From an uncultured Succinivibrio sp. (GTDB taxonomy: Bacteria > Pseudomonadota > Gammaproteobacteria > Enterobacterales > Succinivibrionaceae): a stretch of DNA of 41,857 nucleotides. How positions within the stretch are numbered: position 1 is the first letter of the stretch; every line of letters begins with the position of its first letter. Under the pieces are notes generated by a model. The model saw nothing but the letters and a program-made list of their open reading frames with translations. It had not been told where the DNA came from and ran no database searches. Shown here one piece after another: positions 1-7,875 of this stretch. The stretch covers positions 1 to 41,857 of the forward strand of contig CAKQDA010000015.1 in NCBI GenBank assembly GCA_934218695.1, in the 5' to 3' direction. A program made the position numbers and the translations under genes.

Positions 1-384
1 TCTTCAGCACTCTTCTGCTCATTTAATGCTGCGCTCCAGGCATCTGCCATTTTCTCCTCTTCAGATTTTGGAGCTTTGGCACTGCCGTTAGTGTTTTCTT
101 CAGCACTCTTCTGCTCATTTAATGCTGCGCTCCAGGCATCTGCCATTGCCTCTTCTTCTGATTTTGGAGCTTTGGCACTGTCGTTAGTGTTTTCTTCAGC
201 ACTCTTCTGCTCATTTAATGCTGCGCTCCAGGCATCTGCCATTTTCTCCTCTTCAGATTTTGGAGCTTTAGCACTGTCGTTAGTGTTTTCTTCAGCACTC
301 TTCTGCTCATTTAATGCAGCTCCCCACGCATCGGCCAAAGCATCATCGTCAGATTTTTCTGTATTCTTGCTCTGTGCGCTTTCC
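1..384 (-). repeat. 96-bp tandem repeats in the fimV-like gene
   Basis: Units begin at 1, 97, 193 and 289. The first three are almost identical; the fourth is diverged, and older W-x-x-ALNEQ copies continue to about 540. Each unit encodes 32 residues on the minus strand (MADAWSAALNEQ, then a Ser/Glu/Asn/Lys-rich spacer). The array reaches the window edge, so the copy number is a minimum. Confidence 0.95.
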
Positions 385-2255
385 TGTTCATTTAAAGCTG
401 ATTCCCAGGCACTTGCCATATCATCCTGAGAGGAATCTTTACTTGCATTTGCACCAAGATCAACGCTCTTATCATTTTCTGTCTGTTCATTAAGTGCCTT
501 AGACCACTCATCGAGCACAGTCTTATCATCTTTTGTTTCATCAGCTGAGTTTGTTGAAGCGGCATTGTCCCAGGCCTCCTGAGCTTCATCTTTCTCTGCT
601 TTATTCTCTTGAGCTGGACTATTGTCAGATATGCTGTCGTTTGCTGTATTTTCAGAAGCAGCCTCATTCTGAACACTAACCTGCTCTTTTTCATTTAACG
701 CAGTCTCCACATCAGAAACTGAATCTGATGGGGAATTTATAGAATTACTATTCTTATCAGGAGCCTTTTGAGGTACGTCCGGACTCTCTGGTTCATCATC
801 AGCTAAAACTGGAGCTTCAAGATCAATTGAACCGTTCTCGTCTGAAAGCAGGGTATCATCAGCTGAAAAATCATCAACATCATCAAAGTCATCTGTCATC
901 TTTGCACTGGCACGTGACTTGAGCTTAATGATTAGGAATACAATCATCATTACTAAAGCCAGTAATCCCGCACCAAACAGGATCATCATGACTGGTTTAT
1001 CAAGATCTACAACTGAGGTTGGTGCACTTACAGAGAATTGAGACAGCTGCAGCTGCATATCCTCAATTTTTTCATCATTGGCAAGTAACATCTCTCTCAT
1101 TCTGTCATTGTCCTGTGACAGCTTTGAAATGTTACCTTTGATCTCAATGATATCCTGCTGAAGGCCTGAAATAATATTGTCATACTGTGAAGCTAAAGTT
1201 GAGACACTGTCAGCAGCAGTTTTGGCAGTAGCAGCTGAAGTTTTTTTCATTCTTTCCATGGCTTCGGCTAGCTGCTGTTCAAGTACTTTTGTTTTCTCAT
1301 CAATAGCTTTTTTATTGCCTTCAAGCATGATCCTGATGGATTGGGAATCCACAGCTGCTGCTGCAAGATCGGCGCTCATGGCTTTTGCGTTGGCAGGTGC
1401 TTTATCATTACTGCTGTCTTTTGAAGAATTGTTTTCAGCAGTCTTTTCACTTACCTGACTTTTATCTAGATCAGCACCTTTTGTATTATCAGGAAGTGCT
1501 ACGGATAAATCTTTTTTAGCTTCCTCTTCCTGCAGCTTTTTAATCTTGGTTTCAGTTGCTGTGTACTGAGGAATATCACCATCAGACAGTGACTGCATTG
1601 GTTTTGGTGCTGGAGTTGCAGTTACAGAAGGAGCCTGAGTTGAGACTGCAGCTGTAGTACCTGCACGTGAAGAAGAGCTGTTCTCAGTGACATTACCTAA
1701 TGGCGGCAATGTCATACTGCCCTGAGACAACAGCCTTGAACCAGTGTCAGTGGTCTCTCTTGCGATCTGAGCTAAAGGTGGAATTGTGATAGTGGTTCTT
1801 AAGAGGTTGTTTACATTACCCTGACCAAAAGCTCTTGGATTATTTCTGTAAATAGAGGCAACTATCTGAAATTCGTTAACACTTCTGTCCTGAGGCATGT
1901 AGCGGTGTGCCACAGACCATATGGTATCACCTGAAGCAACAGCATAGGTTCTGGCTGGGGTCTGCTGAACCTGAGCTGCATTGGAAGAATTAGCACCTGT
2001 ACTCTGATTTACTGAGGCTGAAGGAGCCATGGTTGCAGTTGCATTAACTGATGGGAGTCTGTTTTGTCTTGGAGCAGCACGTCTTGCAGGTGCTCTTCGT
2101 ACTGTCTGAACTGACTGAACCTGAGGCTGAGCATCCTCAATTTCAGGTCCCTGAATAGTAATTGTAAAAGTACCATCGTCATCAGCAGACATTGCCGAAA
2201 ACGGTAATAAAAAAGACAAAGCTACAGATAAAAGTGCTTTTTTGTAAGCGTGCAT
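1..2255 (-). CDS. fimV: FimV/TspA-like inner-membrane LysM protein (3' end outside window)
   Basis: The frame is open from an ATG at 2255 to the window edge (751 codons), so the C-terminus is missing. It begins with a signal peptide (about residues 1-24, ending AMSA). A Pro/Ala/Gln-rich linker follows, then a LysM-like domain from about residue 104 (YAVASGDTIWSVAHRY), a predicted coiled coil (about 300-410) and one hydrophobic segment (about 420-446). The rest is an acidic cytoplasmic region rich in Asp, Glu, Ser and Asn. This order matches FimV/TspA proteins, which bind peptidoglycan through LysM and organise polar type IV pili or polar complexes. From about residue 610 the acidic region becomes repeats containing W-x-x-ALNEQ. 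It lies just downstream of a Usg-like gene, as fimV does in Pseudomonas. The FimV C-terminal TPR domain would lie beyond the window and cannot be checked. Confidence 0.85.
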   Translation of the reverse strand, partial: MHAYKKALLSVALSFLLPFSAMSADDDGTFTITIQGPEIEDAQPQVQSVQTVRRAPARRAAPRQNRLPSVNATATMAPSASVNQSTGANSSNAAQVQQTPARTYAVASGDTIWSVAHRYMPQDRSVNEFQIVASIYRNNPRAFGQGNVNNLLRTTITIPPLAQIARETTDTGSRLLSQGSMTLPPLGNVTENSSSSRAGTTAAVSTQAPSVTATPAPKPMQSLSDGDIPQYTATETKIKKLQEEEAKKDLSVALPDNTKGADLDKSQVSEKTAENNSSKDSSNDKAPANAKAMSADLAAAAVDSQSIRIMLEGNKKAIDEKTKVLEQQLAEAMERMKKTSAATAKTAADSVSTLASQYDNIISGLQQDIIEIKGNISKLSQDNDRMREMLLANDEKIEDMQLQLSQFSVSAPTSVVDLDKPVMMILFGAGLLALVMMIVFLIIKLKSRASAKMTDDFDDVDDFSADDTLLSDENGSIDLEAPVLADDEPESPDVPQKAPDKNSNSINSPSDSVSDVETALNEKEQVSVQNEAASENTANDSISDNSPAQENKAEKDEAQEAWDNAASTNSADETKDDKTVLDEWSKALNEQTENDKSVDLGANASKDSSQDDMASAWESALNEQESAQSKNTEKSDDDALADAWGAALNEQKSAEENTNDSAKAPKSEEEKMADAWSAALNEQKSAEENTNDSAKAPKSEEEAMADAWSAALNEQKSAEENTNGSAKAPKSEEEKMADAWSAALNEQKSAE

Positions 2256-2364
2256 AACAACAACCCCTATTTTTATGCATTATTTTACTCAAAATGAGAG
2301 CTGCCAAAATAAAGTCAGATCCCATTTTCGAAAACTTATGCATAAAGTGTGCACAATTTACAGA

Positions 2365-3369
2365 TTACAGAGATTTTGCAATCAGTTTTGCTATTTCCAC
2401 GCAGGAAATGGCTTCACCTCTTCTGGTGTTATCCATCATGATCACAAAGCTGAAAGATTTTGAACCAGGCTTATCCTGTTTTAATCTTGTAAGCATAACA
2501 GTTCTTTCATTGATAATATCAGCCACTGGAGACAGAACATCTTCCTCTGATGCCACTGTTACATAGTCTGAAGCATCAAAAGCCTGTTTTACCTCTTTAA
2601 GGTCGGCTTTATCCTCAAGATCAACATTTACCACCATGGTGTGTCCGTAGAAAACAGGCACCTGAATACAGGTAATATCAAAGCCACGTTCAAAACGACC
2701 TAAGATCCTTGAAACTTCACTTTTAATGGCATTTTCATGATCAGAATAGCCGTTATCCTCAAGAAGTCCCATTCTTGTATGAAGATTGAAGGCAAGCTGT
2801 GCAGGGAATCCCTGATGCTCTGCAGCCATTCCGTTTAAGAGTAAAGTTGACTCATGTGCAAGAGTTTCTGTACCCAGACGACCAAATTCTGAAACAGACT
2901 CCATTGAGGTTACAGCAGCTCTTGCTATGCCGAACTCATCATGAAGTACCGATAAGGCAAGACACAGCTGAACTGACGGAGCCAGAGCTGGAATAACCAG
3001 ACGGTTTTCAACTGCCTTTTTAATCTCAAAAGGATTGATTTCAGGAACAATGGTTACTGTTTTATCATCACCATTGAACAAATGGCTGTCATCAATAACA
3101 ATGCATCCCTTTTCTCTTGCGGCATTGATCCAGTGCTGAGACTCATCCTGAGTTGTTAAAAATAAAGCCACATCAGCTTTTGAAAAGTCAAACTCCTCAA
3201 CAGGCTGAACAAAGTAATTCTGACCTTTAATCTGAACAGCATCATACTCTCCAGTCAGAGGTGACAAAGGGAAAACCTCGTCAAAAGAGAGATCCTGTTC
3301 TTCTATGGTTTCAATCACAAGTTTTCCAATATCAGTGTCATAACCGTAAATAGCTAGCTTCATTGCCAC
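2365..3369 (-). CDS. usg: Usg-1-like protein, aspartate-semialdehyde dehydrogenase homologue without the catalytic Cys
   Basis: The 334-residue product has the two-domain semialdehyde dehydrogenase fold: an N-terminal NAD(P)-binding region (LAIYGYDTDIGK), VIDDSHLF and VPEINPF stretches, then VPVFYGH, which resembles the His-bearing substrate region of the family. At the position of the catalytic Cys in true Asd (N-C-S/T-T) the sequence reads LAPSVQL, so Cys is replaced by Ala. Length and overall sequence recall E. coli Usg, a homologue of unknown function. A GTG start at 3369 is preferred because AGGAG lies 8 bases upstream; an ATG two codons in is the alternative. The fimV-like gene follows about 110 bp downstream on the same strand, the order seen in Pseudomonas. 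True Asd activity is unlikely but cannot be excluded from sequence alone. Confidence 0.85.
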   Translation of the reverse strand: MAMKLAIYGYDTDIGKLVIETIEEQDLSFDEVFPLSPLTGEYDAVQIKGQNYFVQPVEEFDFSKADVALFLTTQDESQHWINAAREKGCIVIDDSHLFNGDDKTVTIVPEINPFEIKKAVENRLVIPALAPSVQLCLALSVLHDEFGIARAAVTSMESVSEFGRLGTETLAHESTLLLNGMAAEHQGFPAQLAFNLHTRMGLLEDNGYSDHENAIKSEVSRILGRFERGFDITCIQVPVFYGHTMVVNVDLEDKADLKEVKQAFDASDYVTVASEEDVLSPVADIINERTVMLTRLKQDKPGSKSFSFVIMMDNTRRGEAISCVEIAKLIAKSL

Positions 3370-3940
3370 AGTAATCGCTCCTAAATAAACTGAAGATCAT
3401 ATTTATTAAATACCAGTGTATTTTCTCCGATCTGAGTAAATAAACACGACCTGAAAAAGTAATCTGTATAAATTTATAGTACTATACCTGTCAAGTAACT
3501 TACTGAGTAATAAGTTATCAGTAGGCTGCTGTCAGTTAAAATTATGTAACAGAATTTTTATGCTTGTATTACAGCATAATTTTACAGCATAAAAAACAAT
3601 TGAATGTATAGTTTCAAGCACAATGACAGGTTAAAACAGACTGCTTGAATTGTACCACAATGCAGGTTCCATAATCTTAAGCTCTGAAAGATTAGAGACA
3701 TCATAAGACCTAAATTAAGTCGCCTGTTACAGCGGCTTTATAAAAGAATCTTTACATCAGTTAAACAGCGTTCCTCCCCCATCATGGCTGTACCAAAATT
3801 TGCAAATGATTTTTATGCTTTTGGCATTTTTTCAGGATGAAACAGAGAAACCGGAATTGTTATATGCTGAATTCGTGGATATGCATTTTTATATGTAAAT
3901 CCATTTGAACCTGAATTTAAAAGATCACTGTCAGAACATT
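3370..3940. other. Gene-free stretch, 571 bp
   Basis: AT-rich sequence upstream of usg and downstream of the lipoprotein gene. No convincing ORF or RNA gene is visible. A 10-bp inverted repeat (TTTTTATGCT at 3555-3564, AGCATAAAAA at 3586-3595), with a second AGCATAA copy at 3573-3579, could be a weak terminator. The usg promoter presumably lies near 3400-3500, but I cannot fix it. Confidence 0.5.
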
Positions 3941-4546
3941 CTAAATTTCATCAATATTGATACCCAAAACCAGTTCAAGCTGTTCATGTAGAATACTGCT
4001 TTCCGTTAGATTATAAAATTGTACAAAATGACCGCTCGAAGATTCAGTTTCAAGATAGTATCTGCAGACATTCTCCCATGTCTTTAGTTCTTCTTCAGAC
4101 ATGACATAGTACTCGTTTAAATTTGGAGATCCTTTTAAATAAGCAGAGCCCAAAATTTTAACATCATCTATTACTCTGTCCTTATCAGGAGAATGAGCAT
4201 TCAATAAAAAAACTACATTTTTAAAGGTTAGGTAAGGAAAGTTATCAAAAGGAGCACCCACAGAATATTGAACAACGACAATTGATTTTTTGTTATATAA
4301 AGTAGATGTTACCAGGATTTTTCTGGTAACTTTATAATCGTTGTCTCTTTCTTCAAGATTAGGATTATTCAATTTTGACAGAGCATCTCCAAGAGTTGTT
4401 TCTCCATTAACAACATCTTTTTGCACTTGAGTTATATTTTCAATACCTTCAACACGTGATATGGTACAGCCTGTCAGAGAGAGCAAAATAAAGAAGTCAA
4501 TACAAGAACAAAGGCTTTGAATAGTTTTTTCATGTTTTAACATCAA
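3941..4546 (-). CDS. Putative lipoprotein with displaced signal-peptide frame
   Basis: The unrecognised 201-residue frame carries a lipobox (LSLTGC) near residue 27, suggesting an outer- or inner-membrane lipoprotein. The body is hydrophilic, with no motif I can name. The N-terminus in this frame (MLKHEKTIQSLCSCIDFF) is a poor signal peptide because Asp interrupts the hydrophobic stretch. A different frame starting at an ATG at 4533 reads MKKLFKAFVLVLTSLF, an ideal signal sequence, then hits a stop just before the lipobox. A one-base indel near 4470-4490 would join the two. The frame therefore opens with a TTG at 4546 or ATG at 4543, neither with a clear ribosome site. It may be a recently frameshifted gene or a sequencing error. 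Confidence 0.6.
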   Translation of the reverse strand: MMLKHEKTIQSLCSCIDFFILLSLTGCTISRVEGIENITQVQKDVVNGETTLGDALSKLNNPNLEERDNDYKVTRKILVTSTLYNKKSIVVVQYSVGAPFDNFPYLTFKNVVFLLNAHSPDKDRVIDDVKILGSAYLKGSPNLNEYYVMSEEELKTWENVCRYYLETESSSGHFVQFYNLTESSILHEQLELVLGINIDEI

Positions 4547-4700
4547 AGATTTTAATAAGTGTTATCACAATAAGTGACTGTATAAAATTGAATGTTTATT
4601 TTACTTGTAAAAGTATTCATAAACACTGTTTAAGGAAGCCACATTATGGTCTGAATTCAGTTTTTATCATAGCTGTAATGTCTGTTGTTTTTCTTATGAA

Positions 4701-5075
4701 CTACTTTTTTGATACGGATTTTCTGATAACAGATGAAACCACTCCGAAAAGTTCACAATCATCAACATGAGTCAGGTTAATATCAGGAACTGAGTCATCA
4801 GCACAGACCAGTCTCGGTTCCCTGCCATCTAAAAACTGACGCAAAAGAAAAGTTCCGTTGATACTCATAACCACATAGTCACCATTTTCTACAAGCAGAC
4901 TTCTGTCAACAATGATAACATCACCTTCTAGTATGCCATCCTCGTGCATAACATCAGAACTCATTCTGAAAAGGTAGGTAGACGGCAGGTTCATATAAAG
5001 ATAACTGTTAAGATCCTGCCCTTTAACAGGACCTTCCTGCAGTTCAACATCACTTCTGATTAAAAATTTTTTCAT
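4701..5075 (-). CDS. UmuD/LexA-like S24 peptidase-fold protein, catalytic dyad replaced
   Basis: The 124-residue product aligns well with the UmuD/LexA C-terminal domain: FRMSSDVMHEDGI-EGDVIIVDRS, then NGDYVVMSINGTF, and a final LFGVVSSVIRK. The serine of the usual GDSM motif is Val42 here, and the lysine of FTVKK is Arg79. Their 37-residue spacing equals that of UmuD Ser60-Lys97, so the alignment is firm. No Cys-Gly or Ala-Gly cleavage site is evident in the short N-terminus. It should be unable to self-cleave by the normal mechanism. No umuC lies beside it and I see no LexA box upstream. It could be a UmuD'-like partner of a polymerase encoded elsewhere, or a repurposed regulator. It is transcribed divergently from ihfA. 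Confidence 0.8.
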   Translation of the reverse strand: MKKFLIRSDVELQEGPVKGQDLNSYLYMNLPSTYLFRMSSDVMHEDGILEGDVIIVDRSLLVENGDYVVMSINGTFLLRQFLDGREPRLVCADDSVPDINLTHVDDCELFGVVSSVIRKSVSKK

Positions 5076-5335
5076 ATCAGTTTTTTTACCATCAGAATGC
5101 AGATAAAATTTGATTCATAACGTCTAAGATACTATCAATATTATGATAAACAGAACGATAAAAGATAATAAAAAGTGTTAACGGAGTACGATTTTACTGT
5201 TAATTATTTGATTATTTTTGAAAATATTGCATTCATCACGAAAAAAATATGATTTTTTGTATTATATTACAAGCAGTAAGTAATTTTTTACAGATTAAAA
5301 TCGTCAGGTTCTCGCTTCAGAAGAAGGAAACTATT

Positions 5336-5626
5336 ATGGCATTAACACGTGCAGAAATAGCTGAAAGGCTGATTATCAAAGTTGGTCTACCTAAAGTTAC
5401 AGCTCAGGAATTTGTTGACAAGTTTTTTGAAGAGATCGCAAGGAAGCTGGAAAAAGGTGAAATGGTAAAGCTTACAGGCTTTGGCAACTTTGAACTGAAG
5501 CTAAAAAGTGCAAGACCAGGAAGAAACCCTAAAACAGGACAGGAAGTTACAATTTCAGAAAGACGAGTAACCACCTTTAGAGCTGGTCAGAAACTGAGAA
5601 ATCGTATCGACTTCAAAAAAGAATAA
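5336..5626 (+). CDS. ihfA: Integration host factor subunit alpha
   Basis: The 96-residue product begins [12 protein letters not shown] and contains [11 protein letters not shown] and [10 protein letters not shown], the beta-arm signature of HU/IHF proteins. The N-terminal sequence and length fit IHF alpha better than IHF beta or HU. IHF is an alpha-beta heterodimer that bends DNA at specific sites. The frame is open further upstream, but ATG 5336 is chosen because it gives the family N-terminus and has AGAAGGAAA just before it. In enterobacteria ihfA follows pheT; here it stands alone, divergent from the UmuD-like gene and 85 bp before an HPr-like gene. The upstream 5220-5290 is very AT-rich and probably holds the promoter. 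Confidence 0.95.
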   Translation: MALTRAEIAERLIIKVGLPKVTAQEFVDKFFEEIARKLEKGEMVKLTGFGNFELKLKSARPGRNPKTGQEVTISERRVTTFRAGQKLRNRIDFKKE

Positions 5627-5711
5627 TTTTTTTTAGTTCTGTGTTATATGTATCTATGAATTTGATATTATTGACAGAACGACTTTATTTAAAAAATTAG
5701 GATATTGAACT

Positions 5712-5972
5712 ATGGAAAAGTTTACATATACCATCAAGGACAGAGACGGTGTTCATGCACGTCCTGCCGGAGCAATTTTAAAGGCAATCAGTGGATATAA
5801 GTCAAAGATTACCCTAATTTATCAGGATCGTTCAGTAGATCTGAAGTCTGGTATTTTCGGTTTGCTTGGTCTTGGCATTCGCTATCAGGATGAAATCTAT
5901 GTTCACGTTGAAGGCGAAGATGAGAAAGACGCAATTGTTGGTGTAAAACGCGCCTTTGAAGAGTTTCTTTAA
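5712..5972 (+). CDS. HPr-family phosphocarrier protein
   Basis: The 86-residue product has the HPr active site GVHARPAG, with His15 and Arg17 at the canonical positions. The regulatory-site region follows, with Ser46 in KSGIFGLLGLG. HPr passes phosphate from PEP-phosphorylated Enzyme I to sugar EII components. The neighbours contain no ptsI or crr, so it could be the general HPr or an NPr-type paralogue; sequence alone does not settle this. AGGA lies about 9 bases before the ATG. A strong terminator follows. It is probably read from the ihfA side or from its own promoter in the 85-bp gap. Confidence 0.9.
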   Translation: MEKFTYTIKDRDGVHARPAGAILKAISGYKSKITLIYQDRSVDLKSGIFGLLGLGIRYQDEIYVHVEGEDEKDAIVGVKRAFEEFL

Positions 5973-6006
5973 CAGAGACTGAAAAACGTTTTTGTTTATG
6001 TATATA

Positions 6007-6040
6007 CCCTGCGCTGTGCAGGGTTTTTTGTTTATTTTTA
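6007..6040 (+). terminator. Rho-independent terminator after the HPr-like gene
   Basis: A 6-bp GC-rich stem (CCCTGC 6007-6012 with GCAGGG 6018-6023) and a 5-base loop are followed by a T-rich tract. It lies 35 bp after the HPr stop. Confidence 0.9.
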
Positions 6041-6321
6041 ACGGTGCTTATACTTTACTGACAGTTCATGATAATAATGACAGATTTATTTTGCTCTTCA
6101 CAAAATTTCTTTAACGACTCAAAAAAATCACTTGGCAGAACAATCAGATCCCAAATAAAAAAATTAATACTTCTGTAGGAGCCAATAAAATGTTTTCTTT
6201 ATGACGCGAGCCCAACTAACGCATGCTTTACAAATTAAGATATAAAGAGAAATATCAGTTACCAAAATCTACAAAATTCATTCATAAGATTCAGATAAAT
6301 CTGCAACAAATAATTTTGAAA

Positions 6322-7866
6322 TTACTGCAAATTAGAAACAACAAATTCAATAATAAAGACCCCTGCGATCATTATCAGTGAACGAATTATGTCATAGTTG
6401 ATATCAAGAAATTTGGAGATATTCTTAAAGCATTTAAGGCTCAGAAGGAGCTCAAATATTCTTAAATTTTTTGAGCCAAAATATGAGATAAGAGCACTTG
6501 CCAGAAGTGATAGTATCAGACAGATGAACATCATCCCTGATGATCCTATAAAAGAAGTCAACAGTAAGGTGATACCCCAGACAAACAGAGTTCCAAAATT
6601 CCAGCACACAGTTACAAACCTGCGTCTGAATTTTAAGGTTGCAAAGAATTCCACAAGTCCCATACAGAAGTCTTTGGCAAAACTCTCTGACATCAGGTGC
6701 AAAGTTTCTTTTATCAGTTTTTTGGACAGTACCTTTGTAAGTTCCTCTTTACGGCTGGCGACTATACTCTCGAGCTTTGCTTTCATACTGAAGACTTTGC
6801 TTGTATAGGCATCAGTTTCAACTGCTTTGTTCTTTAATCTCCTTGTCACAAGATTAAAATCAAATTCAAATGATTTTAACAAACTGAAAAAAATTGGCTC
6901 CTTCTTTAGATTTTTCAGCACAAGAATTTTTGCATCAGGACTTACAAGTGATCGACCTGCAGAAGCATCTATCAGATCGGAGCGAACTGACGAGTAGACA
7001 TAATCCAGAACTGGAGGATTTATTAAAGGCACACCCTGAGAAGTTGCCCAGTATTCAAAAATCTTGTTGATACCGTTAAGGCAGAACTTCAAATAGCCGA
7101 TTGAAGACTCACACTTATAAGTCATGGAAAACTTAAAATCCTCAAGGATATCCGCATCAGCAAGTTTAAAATCCAGAGTGTCAAGAAGTTTCTGATAGCA
7201 GCTTGAGTCAATTACAGATGGAGGAGGTACCTTAAAACAGTCTTCGGCATTATCAAAGTCTATCCTGATAAAAGGAACACAGTGACTTTCCAGAAAAACC
7301 TGTCGCTCAACGTAGACTGAACCTTTTCCTCTGCACTTCTGACAGGGGATCTTTTTTAAGCCGTGACAGGTAGGACATTCAATATAACCTGTCTTTTTAC
7401 AGCGGGTACATCCCCCCTCTCTGCCCTGACAGGAAGGACAGATGATCTTGCCAAAACCAGAGCAGTTTGGGCAGTTCATTTTTCGAGATCCGGCACAGTC
7501 AGAACATGTACACTGACCTTTTGCCTTTCTGACAGAAAGACGGTTTATCTTATTTCCAAGTTTAAACAGTTCTGAGGGAGATAAATCCTCAAGAGAACTG
7601 TTGAAATTGCGCTGAATACCTTTGTCTTTTTGGAGGACATTCCTGTTAAAGCTTTCAAATTCCTTTAAAGCATCCTCATCCACAACATTTTCAAGACCGA
7701 CTATATTTTTAATTACAGAATCTTTTGATTCTACCGTATAAAACCATTTTGCTGAAAACACAAAGGTAACATCAGAGAAGAGAGGATCGGTAAAGCTAAC
7801 CTTTTCAGGTTTAATCCCAACCCTGGCAAATAAATCTTTTAATGGAACCTTTATATCTTTTGTCAT
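6322..7866 (-). CDS. DnaJ-type zinc-finger membrane protein, downstream paralogue
   Basis: The 514-residue product is of unknown function. It has an N-terminal domain of about 110 residues, then a cysteine-rich region at about 115-185. That region carries six CxxC units (CSDCAGSR, CPNCSGFG, CPSCQGRE, CTRCKKTG, CPTCHGLK, CQKCRGKG) resembling the DnaJ zinc-binding region. No J domain is present. After a long middle part there are hydrophobic stretches at about 420-467 and 492-514, which should anchor it in the inner membrane. It starts 9 bp after the stop of a 572-residue paralogue with the same architecture, without a clear ribosome site of its own, so the two are probably translationally coupled. 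DnaJ has four CxxCxGxG units; six, without J, is unusual. A chaperone or assembly role is only a guess. Confidence 0.8.
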   Translation of the reverse strand: MTKDIKVPLKDLFARVGIKPEKVSFTDPLFSDVTFVFSAKWFYTVESKDSVIKNIVGLENVVDEDALKEFESFNRNVLQKDKGIQRNFNSSLEDLSPSELFKLGNKINRLSVRKAKGQCTCSDCAGSRKMNCPNCSGFGKIICPSCQGREGGCTRCKKTGYIECPTCHGLKKIPCQKCRGKGSVYVERQVFLESHCVPFIRIDFDNAEDCFKVPPPSVIDSSCYQKLLDTLDFKLADADILEDFKFSMTYKCESSIGYLKFCLNGINKIFEYWATSQGVPLINPPVLDYVYSSVRSDLIDASAGRSLVSPDAKILVLKNLKKEPIFFSLLKSFEFDFNLVTRRLKNKAVETDAYTSKVFSMKAKLESIVASRKEELTKVLSKKLIKETLHLMSESFAKDFCMGLVEFFATLKFRRRFVTVCWNFGTLFVWGITLLLTSFIGSSGMMFICLILSLLASALISYFGSKNLRIFELLLSLKCFKNISKFLDINYDIIRSLIMIAGVFIIEFVVSNLQ

Positions 7867-7875
7867 CAGTTTTAA

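Noticed and set aside
1..384. Possible CRISPR or phage-type repeat array
   Set aside because: The units are contiguous, in frame with a long coding region and have no variable spacers.
76..429. Repetitive 117-codon ORF on the plus strand
   Set aside because: It is the antisense shadow of the FimV repeat; the minus frame has the signal peptide, LysM and membrane segment.
2275..2566. Two short plus-strand ORFs
   Set aside because: They are antisense to the end of usg and its gap to fimV, with no ribosome site or recognisable content.
4588..4770. 60-codon plus-strand ORF
   Set aside because: It overlaps the UmuD-like gene's end antisense and has no ribosome site.
5076..5335. LexA box or IHF site between the UmuD-like gene and ihfA
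   Set aside because: No match close to the LexA consensus or to WATCAANNNNTTR was found.
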